Assembly (NCBI RefSeq): GCF_025698545.1
Contig: NC_068572.1
Location: forward strand, 310,001 to 374,000
Reading direction: 5' to 3'
DNA length: 64,000 nt
Source of the DNA: Gossypium raimondii
Lineage: Eukaryota > Streptophyta > Magnoliopsida > Malvales > Malvaceae
A model generated the notes under the pieces. That model searched no databases, was not told the DNA's origin, and worked only from the letters and a program-made list of their open reading frames with translations. This document shows, in pieces, positions 35,754 through 48,396 of this stretch; position 1 is the first letter of the stretch, and each line of letters begins with the position of its first letter. Made by a program: the position numbers and the translations under genes.

Positions 35754-36589
35754 GGATTAATTTACTTGACGTCCCCAAGTTATGACTCATATTAAAAATT
35801 AGTTTAGAAGCTTTAAAATGTTCTAATTGAATCCTTAAAGTATGGGTATAGTTTTAATCATGTTTTTCTATCCGTCTACTTGTGAGCTTGACATTAAACA
35901 TGAGGTTGAATTTAAAACACGTACGTGTGTAAAGGTATTCATAGTCTAGGTTTGGATCGGGTTCATGCATGGTGTCGAAACCATACATAGTTGCCTACGC
36001 CTGACCAGGTTCAAAGTATGGACCTTGAATTTTGTCCTTGCCCATTTATATTTGTAAATAGCTAACTTAAGTTAAGTTCATTTTAGTTCGTTCATGAGAA
36101 AAAAAAATGTAACATATTATAAACTCAAAAATGATTTGGGTTGGGCCAATAAATGGACCAAAATTTATTATCCAATCTCATTTTTCAGACTTAATATTTT
36201 GTCGAGATCCTCCCAATACTTCAGGCGGACCTTCGAGCTTGACCGAGCAATTTAGCCATTGAGTAGCTCTAATTGTATGGACAAGTTAGATTTAATAAGT
36301 TGAAAATAATAACCTTCCTAAATTTAATGATATTGTCTTTTCTATAACACGTCAAATCTAAATTGTTCAGGTCAGAAGTACACACATGTTTCAAATTTGA
36401 TTTACCTGTTTTAAATATACTTCAGAATAGAACCGAATTGTCATTTAGTGCATCGACTAACGTTAGCATGATGGAAGAAGTTGATTAATATGCTACTCGA
36501 TAATTTGAGGACTCAATTAGAATATTTTAAGATTAGGTATCAATTCAAAATCTAAACCATAATTTAAGAATGTTTTATGAGATTAATCC
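35754..36589. mobile_element. Foldback MITE with a nested hAT-type relic
   Basis: Left end GGATTAATTTACTTGACG with GTTCTAATTGAATCCTTAAA inside; right end reverse-complements to GGATTAATCTCATAAAAC with TATTCTAATTGAGTCCTC. The flanks are too AT-rich to prove a duplication. Between the arms sits the degraded hAT-type copy at 35934-36270. Confidence 0.6.
35934..36270. mobile_element. hAT-type MITE relic, copy D, nested
   Basis: Left end TAAAGGTATTCATAGTCTAGG and right end GAGTAGCTCTA approximate the TAGAGGTG ends; the interior has GGTTTGGATCGGGTTCATG, GGGTTGGGCCAATAAATGG and TCCTCCCAATACTTCAGGCGG. At about 337 bp it matches copies A and B in length but is much older. Confidence 0.55.
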
Positions 36590-37443
36590 TTATATTATCT
36601 CAAGCATTATTTAATTAGTGATATTTAAAACAACAAATGAAAAGAGAAAATGCTAAGCTGTAAAGCTTTGGAAAGTGGGATGCCATATCATTGAAACTAA
36701 AGTTTGAGATTCCTTTTCTAAGGTAGAAATTAACTTTATAATAATTACTTTAATATAATTCTTTTTATACTTCCTACTTAACTTTACTATCATTGTTTAA
36801 AAATTTCATAAACTATTTAAAAATTTTCATTCAAGTCACTAAACCATTCAGAAATTTTTATTTAAAAACTAAACTATTAAGTTTTTTTTTTTTTAAGTTT
36901 GACTAGCAAATTCCAAGCACCGATTCAACAATCAATATAGTGAGTCAATGCCCATCAACAAGTTAATCTAATGATCAATGTCAAAGATCAAAAGGAAAAC
37001 TGTTTAAATTTTGATCCGCAGATTTACGACATTCAAGCTATTTCATGAAAATAAAACTGAACTATAGAGAAAACAAGGGAAAAGAACTTTTAGTTGGTGC
37101 AAGAAAAGAAAATCATACAATAATTTTAATAGTACAATAACTTAAATAAAAACTTTCAAACTAGTTCAATGACTATTTTGTAATATTTCGAAATTAAGTA
37201 AACTTACTATTAGTTTAGTGACTTTGGTGTAGTTTATCCATGAAATTAGATCAATAATTATTACAGTAACAAACGAGAGAAAATTCTAATGCCCATGAAA
37301 TTAAATAAATATTTTACAGCTAATGAAAGTTCAGACATCAACCATTAACATATCCTCAAATAACTGTATTAACTGTAACAAAAACAAGATTCCAATGTCC
37401 ATAGAAATGGTGGAATGATCTGTGAGATTTATCCCACATCGGA
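36590..37443. other. Intergenic, nothing identified
   Basis: AT-rich spacer between the foldback element and the NRPB7 stop codon. Its last hundred or so bases are probably the NRPB7 3' UTR. Confidence 0.35.
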
Positions 37444-40391
37444 TTAAGCTGTTGTCGGATCATTAATCACACCCAAGAAATCATCCTTTATGGTTCCAAT
37501 ACAAAACTGCAATACACAGAAAAGGAAATCATTATTTTTAGACAAAACATATTCGAGCATGCAACGCTCGTAGGATGAAACACGACAGAAATATGAAGTA
37601 AAAGATTTCAAACAAGTGCATATAATGTATGCTCACAAAGTTGCCTACGTGTTCAAATCTCCGATATCTTCAATCTCACCGTAGACAGATGTGAGTTTCG
37701 AGACCGATAACGTGGGTTTTAGATCATACGGACAAATAAGTATCGATAACCACAAAGAAACTTGAATGCCAATGCAGCCTATTGAAATGGATAACTTGTT
37801 TAACAGTCACAAATGCAACTTATACCGACTGTTGGCCAGTTCCGATAATCAGTCAATAGATACGACTATGTTGTCTGACATGGGTGTATTCAAGAATCCG
37901 AGCACTATAGCTAGCAATTCCAAGTGAGAGCTTAAAAGACTCTACGGTTGGCATCTAAGTGACTCGAGTCTTTAAATTGTCGAGATTGTGATTCACAGCA
38001 CAAATAATTATAGGAACTATAAGTGAGATAATAATGAAGAGGAAGAAAGGGTCAGGTTTTTATACTATTTCAGTAGCATCTACTCGAGTTCCAATTATCT
38101 TCAAGCGAACTTCACTGTCCTTTTGAATCTTAACCTGAAAAAACATCGATGAAAAGGTCGAAAATGAAATTTCCACAAAAAGAAAATTTCCTTTGCCATA
38201 AAATCAAACTTAAGCATACCGATCCATCAGATGTAGTATAATTTGGCATATCTCCGGATTGGAACTCCATATCATCCGGAATCAACTGAATAAAGAACAC
38301 AATTTTCATTACACAACGAAATCTGAGTAACATATGACAAAAGCTTAAATGACGATGAAACTTCACTACAATTAACGAGTAACATAAGAAATTATGGTAC
38401 TGACTTACAGAAGTTCTCTAGATTCAATTTTAAGTCGTTTGTGAAACATATCCGAGTAGGCATGGTTAACAAATGAAGCTAGTTCTTCGGAAAAAGTATT
38501 ATGAATGCCCTTGTACTAGGAGTTTAATTACATTTTGCCCTCTCTACTAAAAAAATGAGCAAATTAAACCCTTGTATGTTAGATCAAAGGACAAATTGGT
38601 CATTTCTGAAAAAAATCATCCGTTTGTACTGTTAAAAAATGGTGTGGTTGATGGAATAACTAAACAGTAACACAGTAACATGTGGCATGCCACATATACC
38701 TCAAGTTGAGGTACAATGATTAATTTTTAACAATGGAAATAGATGAAATTTTTAACAGAATGACCAGTTTCCTCTTTAACATACAGGGACTAATTTGCCC
38801 ATTTTTTGAGCATGTGGGGCCAAATACAATCCAACTCCTGGTATAGGAGCCTCCATGATACTTTTACCCTAGTTTGTCATCCCTCACGCATTAATCTTAA
38901 AGACATGGAATCTCGAAAAATGAAACTCATATTCTTTCATATGTTGTCAACCGGAACAGAAAACGAATAATTTCAATCCTCCAAATGCAATTTGCTTAAT
39001 AAAGTCTCTAACTTCATCTCAACATACAGAACATATCATTGATCGAATAGTATTTCAAACCTCGGAAACAACATATAGTAATACAATCAAAGCGAAAGAT
39101 TATAGCAGCATTTGCTCGAAACTGTTCTAGCCAGATACCAAGATTTTTAACAAGACTTACATGGTTCGAAACAAAAATTTGAACAGGCCCGGTTTCGGCA
39201 AAGAACCCCATCTGTATGGAAACCATAAAATCTAGTTACAACCATAAACACAACATGGTAGAAATCAAATAATGAAAACAGGCCCAAGAAAGAAAGAAAA
39301 AAAAAACATGCCTTGTTCACCATAGTAACAGCAGCTTCCAAGATTTCCCCTTTAAATGGTCTGAAAACAACACATTGATACTTCACAGGGAATGTCACAA
39401 ACCCGGTCCCATCTCGAATCAAACCTTTCCCAACGTTTTCGATACCCGTTATTGCCACCACAAAACCATGTCTACCACTGTAAACAAATAGTAAAGCTAA
39501 CAATTTCAGCCATTTTTAACCCCAAACTTAAAACTCAAGCTCAACCCAATAAGCGACACTTCGAAGACTTCTCCAAAAAAAGCCGAACTCGCTCAACAAG
39601 GTTATTTCAATCAATCAATCAAGGTTAAATTGAGATATTAGTTCATGTACTTTGCAAAATTTGTTGATTTAGTCTCTATACTTTAATTTGGTTACTTTTA
39701 ATCCCTGTACTTTTCAATTTTTAAAATTTGAGTCCTCACCAGGCGTATTGTCATATGTGTAATGCCATGTTAGATTGTTATTTCCACATATTACTCACTA
39801 AAAATCCAGTTAATTGATTAACAACAATCATTTACATCACTGAATTTTCAAATTTTGGAAAGAATAGGGCTTATAATGATCTAATTAAAGAATATGGACT
39901 AAATCTACAACTGTACGCATAATACAACACTAGTAATTGAATTTAACCAAATGGAACAGCACTAAAATTTCAATTTTTGAAAAGTGAATACAGTGAATGA
40001 AATTAAAACAAAACTTTCGCCAAGTACAAGGACTAATAGCAGAATTTAACCATCAATCAATCTATTAGAGATCTATTTGCACTCAACCAAGTTATGCAAA
40101 AAAGAAGCTAAAACCTAGTTTAATTTTTATATTTTCTATCTATTTAAGATATAGAATTCTCAAGAAAATTTAAGCGAATAAACTCAATTGGGTTTTTGTT
40201 TTTATACATAAAAGAAAACCCAAAACAATTATTTTTTTTCTGTCACAACATTTATGAAATGGTAAAAGAAGAAACCTGCAAGTGCCCTCGACATCTTTCA
40301 TGAGCTTGGATACGAGGTTTTCCCGTAGGTTACGACCGAAGTGGCGTGGATGCAATTGCATGTTCCTCTCTAATACTATGTGAAAAAACAT
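37444..40391 (-). CDS. NRPB7: RNA polymerase II subunit RPB7
   Basis: Six exons: 40276-40391, 39312-39477, 39161-39211, 38220-38285, 38066-38134, 37444-37506, totalling 531 nt or 176 aa, the length of Arabidopsis NRPB7. It starts MFFHIVLERNMQLHPRHFGR, continues SGRHGFVVAITGIENVGKGL, and ends FCIGTIKDDFLGVINDP. The first half is the RPB7 tip domain and the second an S1/OB RNA-binding fold; with RPB4 it forms the stalk of Pol II in the nucleus. The intron after exon 2 starts with GC rather than GT (AACAAG|GCATGT); the others are GT-AG. The first intron carries a 429-bp MITE (39623-40051) and another intron a 380-bp one (38489-38868). The coding sequence is intact. Confidence 0.96.
38489..38868. 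mobile_element. Palindromic MITE of family P in an NRPB7 intron (380 bp)
   Basis: Left end GGAAAAAGTATTATGAATGC; right end reads GGGTAAAAGTATCATGG on the other strand. Flanks CTAGTTCTTC (38479-38488) and CTAGTTTGTC (38869-38878) make a 10-bp duplication with two mismatches. The arms contain GAGCAAATTAAACCC facing GGGACTAATTTGCCC. Best reading is a Mutator-type non-autonomous element. Confidence 0.78.
39623..40051. mobile_element. Mutator-type MITE in the first NRPB7 intron (429 bp)
   Basis: Ends GGTTAAATTGAGATATTAGT and GACTAATAGCAGAATTTAACC on the plus strand (near inverse repeats), with AGTCTCTATACTTTAATTTGG inside. Flanked on both sides by ATCAATCAA (39614-39622, 40052-40060). The duplication is perfect, though the site is itself a short ATCA repeat. 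Confidence 0.75.
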
Positions 40392-41269
40392 GTTTGTTTT
40401 TTTAATTTAACTTTGTCCTCTTCTCGAACCGATCAAGAATCACAGTTTCTTGCCCTGTCGAGAAAACAAGATTAAAAGAGGTTGAAGGTGAAAGCTGGTC
40501 GGGGTTAAGTGGATGTTTTTATAATTATTTGTGTTTTATTTCTTTGGGCTCAAAGAAAAGGCTTCAGTTTTCAAGCCAGGAGCTTGGGCTGCTTACTTAT
40601 TTATTGGGTTCTCATTTCACAATAAGTTTAGCCTTTTTTTTGTCTTTTAGGTCAGACTTTCCAACTCTCCATTTCCAATCTTGAGTCAAGACAGTACGAG
40701 TCTTCGAGGGATGACGCCTTCGCCTTCAAATCCACCTCCACGAAAGAGGTGTTGCGCATGTATTTTTGCTTAAAAACTCAACACCAAAGTGCTTCATGGT
40801 TCATATGTAAACGCCAGCTAGCTTCGGAGAGCATGGCGAGATTGTTAAATGTTGCCTTCCTCAAATTTTCGAAGAAATACACACGTGACAATTAACTAAT
40901 GTTTAATTTGGATGAGCGATGTATTTAACTTTGGTAAGGTTAAAAACATCGGTTGTGGTGAGATTAATTATTGTAGTGATAAGATTGAATATTGTAGCTA
41001 CGAGATTAAAAACAACGGTGAAAATAAGAAAATGATTATTAATGATTAGATTAAAAATGATATCTAATAAAAAAATTTAAATTATTACTTTTATAAAATT
41101 ATTAAAAATGTGTGAGTTTATAAATTCATTTAATAAAATATTAAAATGTAAATTTATAATAAAACATTGTTTTTTCTTTAACCATCAACTTGGTTTTTTT
41201 ACTTTTTTTTATTCAATTTATTAATAAATGAAAATAGACAAAAAAAGAAAAAGAAGATGTAAGTTGCGT

Positions 41270-41530
41270 TTACAGCTTTGAATTTTCAACTGAGCATAAA
41301 TAGAGCAGTGAAAATTTTGAGGTGTGGCATGATCTATTCTCTTCCACTGCACTAAAATTAGCCACTACCGCTTGGTTTAAATTAGGTGACACAAAAAGCT
41401 TCGACTTGTCTAAATTAACAAATAATCCCGAAGTTGAACTGACTTCTTGTAAGCATGAATGTATAACTTTCACTTGTTTCGTCGAAGCCTTTGCGAAAAG
41501 TAAGAGGTCATCTATGAAAGAATTGTGAGA
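41270..41530 (-). mobile_element. LINE (L1-type) reverse-transcriptase fragment
   Basis: The minus strand reads FIDDLLLFAKASTKQVKVIH, then SCLQEVSSTSGLFVNLDKSK and LFVSPN. This is the catalytic (F/Y)xDD box and the following segment of plant L1 reverse transcriptases. Both sides are lost; the fragment is about 260 bp. Confidence 0.75.
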
Positions 41531-41942
41531 TTTAGAAGGTTCTCAGTGCCCACTAATTTTTTATCCAAACATCAAATTATGTCAAATTAAGATAAATATA
41601 TTAAATCTCGAATTTTAACATAACAGACGATCAAACCATAATTATTACCAATTATTCAATGTATTTGACTAGATAATTTCATTTAATTAAAAATAATTGT
41701 ATTCATATTTATCATTAAAATATATTTTTTATTGTTCTCAAAAATTGTATAGTAAAAACCAGATTGAAGATCGAATCATTCAAACCCCTTGTTCCCAATT
41801 TAAATAATTCAATTGTCATGACAAATTAAATGAAAAACTCAAATTAAAAAAATTATTAGAAATTCGAAACCTAGTTTAATCAGTTAAACCATTGGTTTAT
41901 TGTATTTGTTTTTTTTAATGATTTACCGGTTCACATAGATTT

Positions 41943-42076
41943 AGGGTAAGTTTAGATGGGCAGTGCGTTTATCTGCGGTTAGTGTAAAAACAGCGGTGGC
42001 GGTGAGATTAGACACTGTAGCGTGAGACAAAAAGTAAACGCAACGCACCCAATCGCCCATCCAAACTCACGCTTAC
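41943..42076. repeat. Short inverted-repeat element (about 134 bp)
   Basis: Left GGGTAAGTTTAGATGGGCAG faces right GCCCATCCAAACTCACGCTTAC. Between them is GTGTAAAAACAGCGGTGGCGG and GCGTGAGACAAAAAGTAAAC. A diverged relative lies at about 40895-41050 (TTAATTTGGATGAGCGATG). No target duplication can be read. Confidence 0.55.
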
Positions 42077-42330
42077 TCTATATCAATTTTTATCCCACTA
42101 ATCAATTAACCATCAATTTATTCAATTAGTTGCCGTTGGTATTACCTCCCTTAATTCAACTATGTTCGCGAATTGGTGTGTTTGGATATGATCCTTTAGT
42201 GAGTATTGAAAAAAAATTAAATTAATTGAATTTAAAAATTTACTGATTCCTCTTTTATCAACTAAACTTAAATTAGAAAATTTATGATTCAAATATTAAG
42301 ATATTTTTAAATATTATGTATTATATATTT

Positions 42331-42855
42331 GGCTTAATAATAAATTTAGCCACTAACGTTTGTATGTTTTGTCAAAATGACCTTAATTATTTTTTTAGCC
42401 TTATTTGGCCACCAACCTTTGTTTTTTTTAACTTTCTTTTTCTAATGATTTAATGAATAAATTCAAGGTTTAAACTTTTCTTTTCCTTTAAAAGGTTTCA
42501 AATTTTATAAATTTGTCTACTAAGAAGATTTTCTATTGAATTAAAATTTTAAATAATTACATTTATTTTATTTAAATTAAGAGTTATTTTTAATTTATTG
42601 TATTATTTATTTTATTATTTTTCACATGTAATTATCTTATTAAGTTATCTAAATAATAAATTACATCTAATTAAAATATTCCACATATAAAATTCCACAT
42701 CATCCCGTTAATTTTTTAATGGCACTTTCATTAAATTTGTTAGAAAAAGTAAATTGAAAAAAGAACAAAAGTTGATGACCAAAAAGAATCAAAAATACAA
42801 TTAGCGTTATTTTAACAAAACATACAAACATTAAGACCAAATTTGCCATTAAACC
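42331..42855. mobile_element. Mutator-type MITE (525 bp)
   Basis: Left end GGCTTAATAATAAATTTAGC with AACGTTTGTATGTTTTGTCA; the right end on the other strand reads GGTTTAATGGCAAATTTGG with AATGTTTGTATGTTTTGTTA. Flanks are TATATATTT on both sides (42322-42330, 42856-42864), a perfect 9-bp duplication, though in AT-rich sequence. Confidence 0.82.
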
Positions 42856-43814
42856 TATATATTTTTCCAAATATTAAGATTTTTTAGATTTTATATTTTC
42901 ATTATCATTTATATATTTTTTAAAAACATAAAATTATATAATTTTAAAAGCCAATTTTTTTTAAACAATGAATTTGTTTTTTTTTTAAATTGATAGCGAC
43001 CCAATAAGTACTTTTACAAAAGTAAAAAGTACCTAAACAAGCAATTTTAGTTAATCATTTTTAGTTATTTGAATTATAAAATTCAATTCACTCGAATTTA
43101 AAAATAAATAAATTATTAAATTATTAAGAAAACCAAATAATAACTCAAATAACTTTATACATCATATCAAAATAAAGTTTTGCTTAATGTTCAAAACATC
43201 ACTACCATCATCATGGAAGAGGGAAACCTTGCTATTTAAATGAAAAGAATGCTGACCAATATGTGACATACCAAATTTACAAACCTCAATTTTATTTTGG
43301 TTGGATCAAACTACTTTGTCCATCAACATCTCTGCTTCGACATGACTTTTATATATATATTAAGCTAATATTCATATCCATATAAAAGATATCAATGTAA
43401 CAGACATTTTAAGAAAATAAAATAAAAATCCAAGTGACATAGTTTTTTTTTTTTTTTAAATTTCCATTTGAATGAACAAGACAAGTTTACAGAAAGATTA
43501 ACAGGTGTTTGAATTTAGACAAAAGGTCTATTTTGTGCCTTTCAATTCTCCTAACCACGACTAAAAGTAGGCACACTTTTATTAAAGTTAGTGACTGATC
43601 AAATAAAACAAATTAAACCTTTCTTTTTTTTCCTAAAAGCAACTTCCAAACCCAACTTTCAATCTTCCACTTTTGAAGAAAACATGTCGATTTAAAAAAA
43701 TAACAAAACAAAAAAATGCAGACCTTTCCAAGCTACTAACAACATGGTTTTGTTTAAAATATCACAATCAAGTAAAAAGTAAGTACAAGAAATGATATAA
43801 CCAATTACCTTTTT

Positions 43815-45604
43815 TTAAGTAGAACAGCATGCTGTCTTAGTGTTCCCCGATTCATCACCCACGTTAATAGTGGTTCCTTGACCAGGAATCGAGGCACTAG
43901 CAGCGGCTTCCTGTGCCGCCAATGCCTTTTTGCTTACAATATGATAGATCTCGTTCAATATGGTTTGGAATGCTTTCTCGATGTTGGTGGCTTCCAATGC
44001 CGATGTTTCGAGGAAAGAAAGCCCTTCCTTCTCGGCCAGAGCATGACCGTCTTCTTCGGAAACGGATCTAAGATGGTTCAAGTCGGACTTGTTACCGGCC
44101 ATCATGAGGACGATGTTGGAATCCGCATGGTCCCTTAATTCACGTAGCCACCTCTGGACATTATCAAAGGTTTGCCTCTTGGTTATGTCATAGACAAGAA
44201 GTGCACCAACAGCTCCTCTGTAGTAAGCACTAGTGATAGCTCGATACCTCTCTTGACCAGCCGTATCCCATATCTGTGCTTTGACAGTCTTTCCCTCCAC
44301 CTATATCATGATAATGAATTGAAATTAATAGAAAAATACAAAGCAATAGTTTACCAGTCTCCATTAACAAGATTACTAGTTAACAAAGAATCAAAAGATT
44401 TAATATATCTAATATAACAGGTTGGCAAATGAAAGAAAATGTTAATTATATCATGGGCCCATGAACAACAACATTATACTTAACTCCCTATTAATAAGAA
44501 TGGGAATAAGACAGCAACATAACAGCTTGGATTATTATTGTAATAACTTCATTTTCAATTCAATAAAATGATGTCTACACAGAGAGGGGGAAAAAGACGG
44601 AGACAGATGTTTTCTCATATGCTATATGACTTAGGTGAGTGTTAGATATATATATAAGTTCGAGACAAGCATACATGTATGATATATTTGGAGCATCATA
44701 ATTGATAACCCATACATAGTCGTCGAACACAGATTCTTTAGAGAAAATGAAGAGCCCGAGTAACATAGTTTTTCTCATTAACAAAAAAACCATCTATCTT
44801 TGCAACAAAATAAACAATATAGTAAGAAAAAATGTTTTGAATTAATCAAATCTTCAAGCTTTCTTAAATGTAGAAGTTGTTACGGAATCAGATTACAACT
44901 CTTTACATACTAAATATTTTACTAAGTATAAGAATCCACAGTAAACTTGATCATGCAAAAATATTTTTCCAGAAACTAAATCAGATGATAAGTAAAGTAC
45001 ACTTCAAAATATCAAAATAGGTAAAATCTAGAAACTTCAAGGTCACGAAGAATTCACAGTAGACTTGATCATGCAAATTTCGTTTTCCGGACTCTAAATC
45101 AGATCACAAGTAGTCAAATACACTTTAAAATATCAAAGATGAAGAGAATTATCAGGTAAAATTCTAGAAACTTCCACAACAACTGATTTTCAGCAAGGAA
45201 TTAAAAAAAATATCACGAAGAATTAACAGTGAACTTGATCATGCAAATATTTTTTCCGGAAACTAAATCAGATCCTAAGTAGTCAAAAACACTTTAAAAT
45301 ATGGAAGCCGAAGAGAAATATGAAGTTAAATTCTAGAAACTTCAAGAAACAATTAATTTTCAGCAGAGAATACAAATTTTTTTTAAAAAAAGAACACGAA
45401 CATGAATCAAAGAGTTGTCGATTGAATAGATGAAAAAACCTGGACAGTTCTCGTAGCGAACTCGACGCCGATAGTGGATTTAGATTCCAAACAAAACTCG
45501 TTTCTCGTGAACCTAGAGAGAATATTCGATTTTCCAACTCCAGAATCGCCGATCAACACGATCTTGAAAAGGTAATCGTACTCGTGATCTACTCTATGCG
45601 CCAT
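43815..45604 (-). CDS. RABA2D: RABA2-type small GTPase (Rab11 class)
   Basis: Two exons, 45440-45604 and 43815-44300, joining to 651 nt, 216 aa. It has the P-loop GDSGVGKS (19-26), the switch I/effector region [18 protein letters not shown] (66-72), NKSD (125-128) and ETSALEA, and a prenylatable CCST C-terminus. The single intron right after VQ is where plant RABA genes have theirs. Rab11-type RABA2 proteins work at the trans-Golgi network and in transport to the plasma membrane and cell plate. The ending and the ALAAQEAA stretch are closest in my memory to RABA2c/d. The coding sequence is intact. The intron holds three imperfect tandem repeats near the exon 1 border. Confidence 0.95.
44938..45372. 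repeat. Imperfect tandem repeat (three units) in the RABA2 intron
   Basis: Three units begin at 44938, 45056 and 45226 with ACAGTAAACTTGATCATGCA or near variants, each followed by TTTTCCGGAAACTAAATCAG-like and CACTTTAAAATATC-like words and by TCTAGAAACTTC. Unit lengths are about 118, 170 and 147 bp. Confidence 0.85.
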
Positions 45605-48396
45605 TTCGTCCTCTCTATCACTGTCTATAAATCTCTTCCCTCTCAAACCTGCAAGATCCAAAAAAATTCAAACAAAACAAAAAAAAGTTAAAACGAAGAA
45701 AAGAAAAAGAGAGAAATATTGAAGCGATTGAAAAAACTTACCCGAAGTGGATAGATCGAGAAGAGAAAATTTTTCAAAAAATGGAAGAAAATTCGATAAT
45801 TTTGTGAAAATAAAAAGAGGGACAAGCCGGGAGAGGGCTTTGATTTTTGATTTTTTTTTGAAACGGGGGCAAGGATTAAATTTTGAATTAGAATATACAT
45901 TCTGTTTTTATTGGTTGAGATGAAACGGAGTCGTTTAAATGGCAATTGTGTGAAAAAGACGAATTTTAAAGGTAAAAAATTAATAGGCTGGCATGGCAGA
46001 TGATTTTGCAGTGACAGTGGATGTAATGTTAGCATGTCTCTCCCAAATCCTTGAAATTTGTCATTTTCTTGAGGTTTAATCCAATGCGGTCACATCTACC
46101 GGTCTCCATGAGCTTTCTCGATGTAAAATTTTCATAAGTTACTTGAATTCAAATAATTTTTAAAAAAATTTTCTTTAATATTTATTGACTCAAACTCAAT
46201 GGTTTATATTTTATATTAAAATTCAAAATTTAAATACAAACTCAGATTCGAACTTGTTAAACGTTTTTTTTCTTAAATGGTGATGTTTGTCATTTATATA
46301 ATATCAGTGTTGTTCATTAATATAATGTATTAGATAGGTTCCATGTATACTTAACAAATGTTTTTTTTGCACAATCTCATATGCGACTTCACAGAAGAAT
46401 ATAAATAACTATCATGCGAGATCGATAGAAACCGACCTGTCCGACCCGAACCCATTTAGTAACAACTATCGTAACAGAAGTTATTACCATTTTATATTTA
46501 TAGAGCTTACCATTGTGAATGTGGGATGCCGTTTGATTGAATCATGGCCGGTTTCATGTTGTTGATGGTAGCCGTCCGATTGGATGAATTTTGGTCAAAG
46601 ATAGAATGGTTGGATTTAGAATATAAAAAGAAAAATTCATTTTCTAAACGTCATATTAATTCGTGGGTTTATTTAAAATCATGTGATAGATGACACCAAG
46701 ATGCTTCTATTATATGATTGGGTAATAATCATACTTTTAATTGGTCAATATGTAAATCATCTTTTGGTAGAAAAGATGGAACCATTTTATCTCACAAATC
46801 TTATTTAAAATAAAGAGCACACACCAAGATTCATTTATAAAAATACGGATTTTAGTTCAGCTGGTATTATTATTGCAATAATTTGAAAATATAAATTCAA
46901 ACATATTTAGACGTTTTAGAGATCGAGTGAGGGCAAAGTTAGAAATTTTATTTAGAAGGGATGGATAAGATTATAAAATTTAGCCTAAAGCTAAAAATAT
47001 TGTATTAAAAATACCTAAGTTAAATTACTAATTTTTGAAAAAGGCTAAAATTATAATTTTCTTCGTTTAATCAGAGGTTAAAAGGACTAAATTCAATTTT
47101 TTTAATTTTAGGAAGAGCTATAAAGCAAATTTCCCATTACTTTATTAGAAGTGGAAGAAAAGTGAGGTTCCACTATTTTAAACTTAAAACACTTTCAACT
47201 CTATAGATGGTCGAGATTTTAATGAATTTAAAATTGAATATGAAGATAAAATAGTCAAACTTGAAATAAATTAGTTGAAAATTATAAAATTTAGAAGAAT
47301 GCGGATGATGAGATTTGAACAAAAGTTAACGTAATGACTGATAATGAATAATTCAAAAATAGAGGATTAATTTGAACAAATAAAATTAGAATGATTAAAT
47401 TTACATAAATTGATAAGTATGGAGACTATCTAGTGATTTTACGAGATGAACTTAATTGAATATGATGTGAGTGAGGTAGTATGTTCACCTGATCTGTTGC
47501 ACCTTAAAAATCTAGAATCGTTGTATTTAAATAGTGAATTGGGTACAAAATCATAATGGTACCTTTTTGCTAAATTTTATGTAAGTCAATTTAATTTAAC
47601 TCAAATCTAAAATAATTGAAATAACTCGAAGTAATTTGATAATTAGAAATGATTCTAACTTAAAGAACCCAAATTGACTCAACTTGAACAAGTGAGTATG
47701 ATGGGTTTTGGTATTTCTACCCCTTTGGGCCAACAAACAGTGAAAACCCAAAACTTAACATCTTTAAAGACCAACTGATTTTTTCACATGTTAGAGTTAT
47801 GGTTTTATTGAGAAGAGGTCAAACCTTTTTGGAGAAGCTTTTGAAGTTCAATGGGAATTGATAGACCCTTAAATGGAACAAAATTGTTCTTAATCGGGAT
47901 TTTGTCTCCTAACTCTAGAGAGTTTCTGAGTGATTAAAACAACATGTTCAATAGAGCAGAAGCATCTTATTGGATTGGACCATACGTGACGCACGATCAT
48001 TTTGATCAAGTGGTAGCATAAATGTCCATTGATGCCAAATAAGTAGTGATGAAGTTAGAGGACTGGTACTCAGCCTTGGCCCCCAAAAGTGGTAGAATTG
48101 CTTAGAGTCCTTTTACAAATTGTAAGAATACAAATGAGTAAAGTGATAAAATCTCATTTTAGCCCCCAAACATTTATAATTTACTTTTGGCCCCTCCAAA
48201 AGAATATCTAATTTCACCCCTGTATATAAGGGCATATATACAAACCCTATCAAGCATAGATACTCATGTTCCTTTGATAGGCAGCCATGCCCTATGTATG
48301 GTCTGATCCGACAAGATACTCTCGTTCTACAGAGCCAAAATCTCAAGCACTTTTCTCTACATTGTCAGAAGACAGAACTTACTATCAAACAACATT
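45605..48396. other. RABA2 leader and intergenic region, nothing further identified
   Basis: The first 200 bases are the RABA2 5' UTR/promoter, probably with a leader intron ending near 45660. The rest is AT-rich with no open frame or repeat end that I can support. Confidence 0.4.

Larger units (their letters stand above)
40392..43814. other. Intergenic region between NRPB7 and RABA2
   Basis: Contains the NRPB7 promoter side, a LINE reverse-transcriptase fragment (41270-41530), two related short inverted-repeat elements (about 40895-41050 and 41943-42076) and a Mutator-type MITE (42331-42855). A 20-codon frame at 40711 (MTPSPSNPPPRKRCCACIFA) is open but too short to call. Confidence 0.45.

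Noticed and set aside
40711-40773. Twenty-codon ORF MTPSPSNPPPRKRCCACIFA
   Set aside because: Resembles the start of membrane-anchored LEA proteins, but is too short and nothing coding follows.
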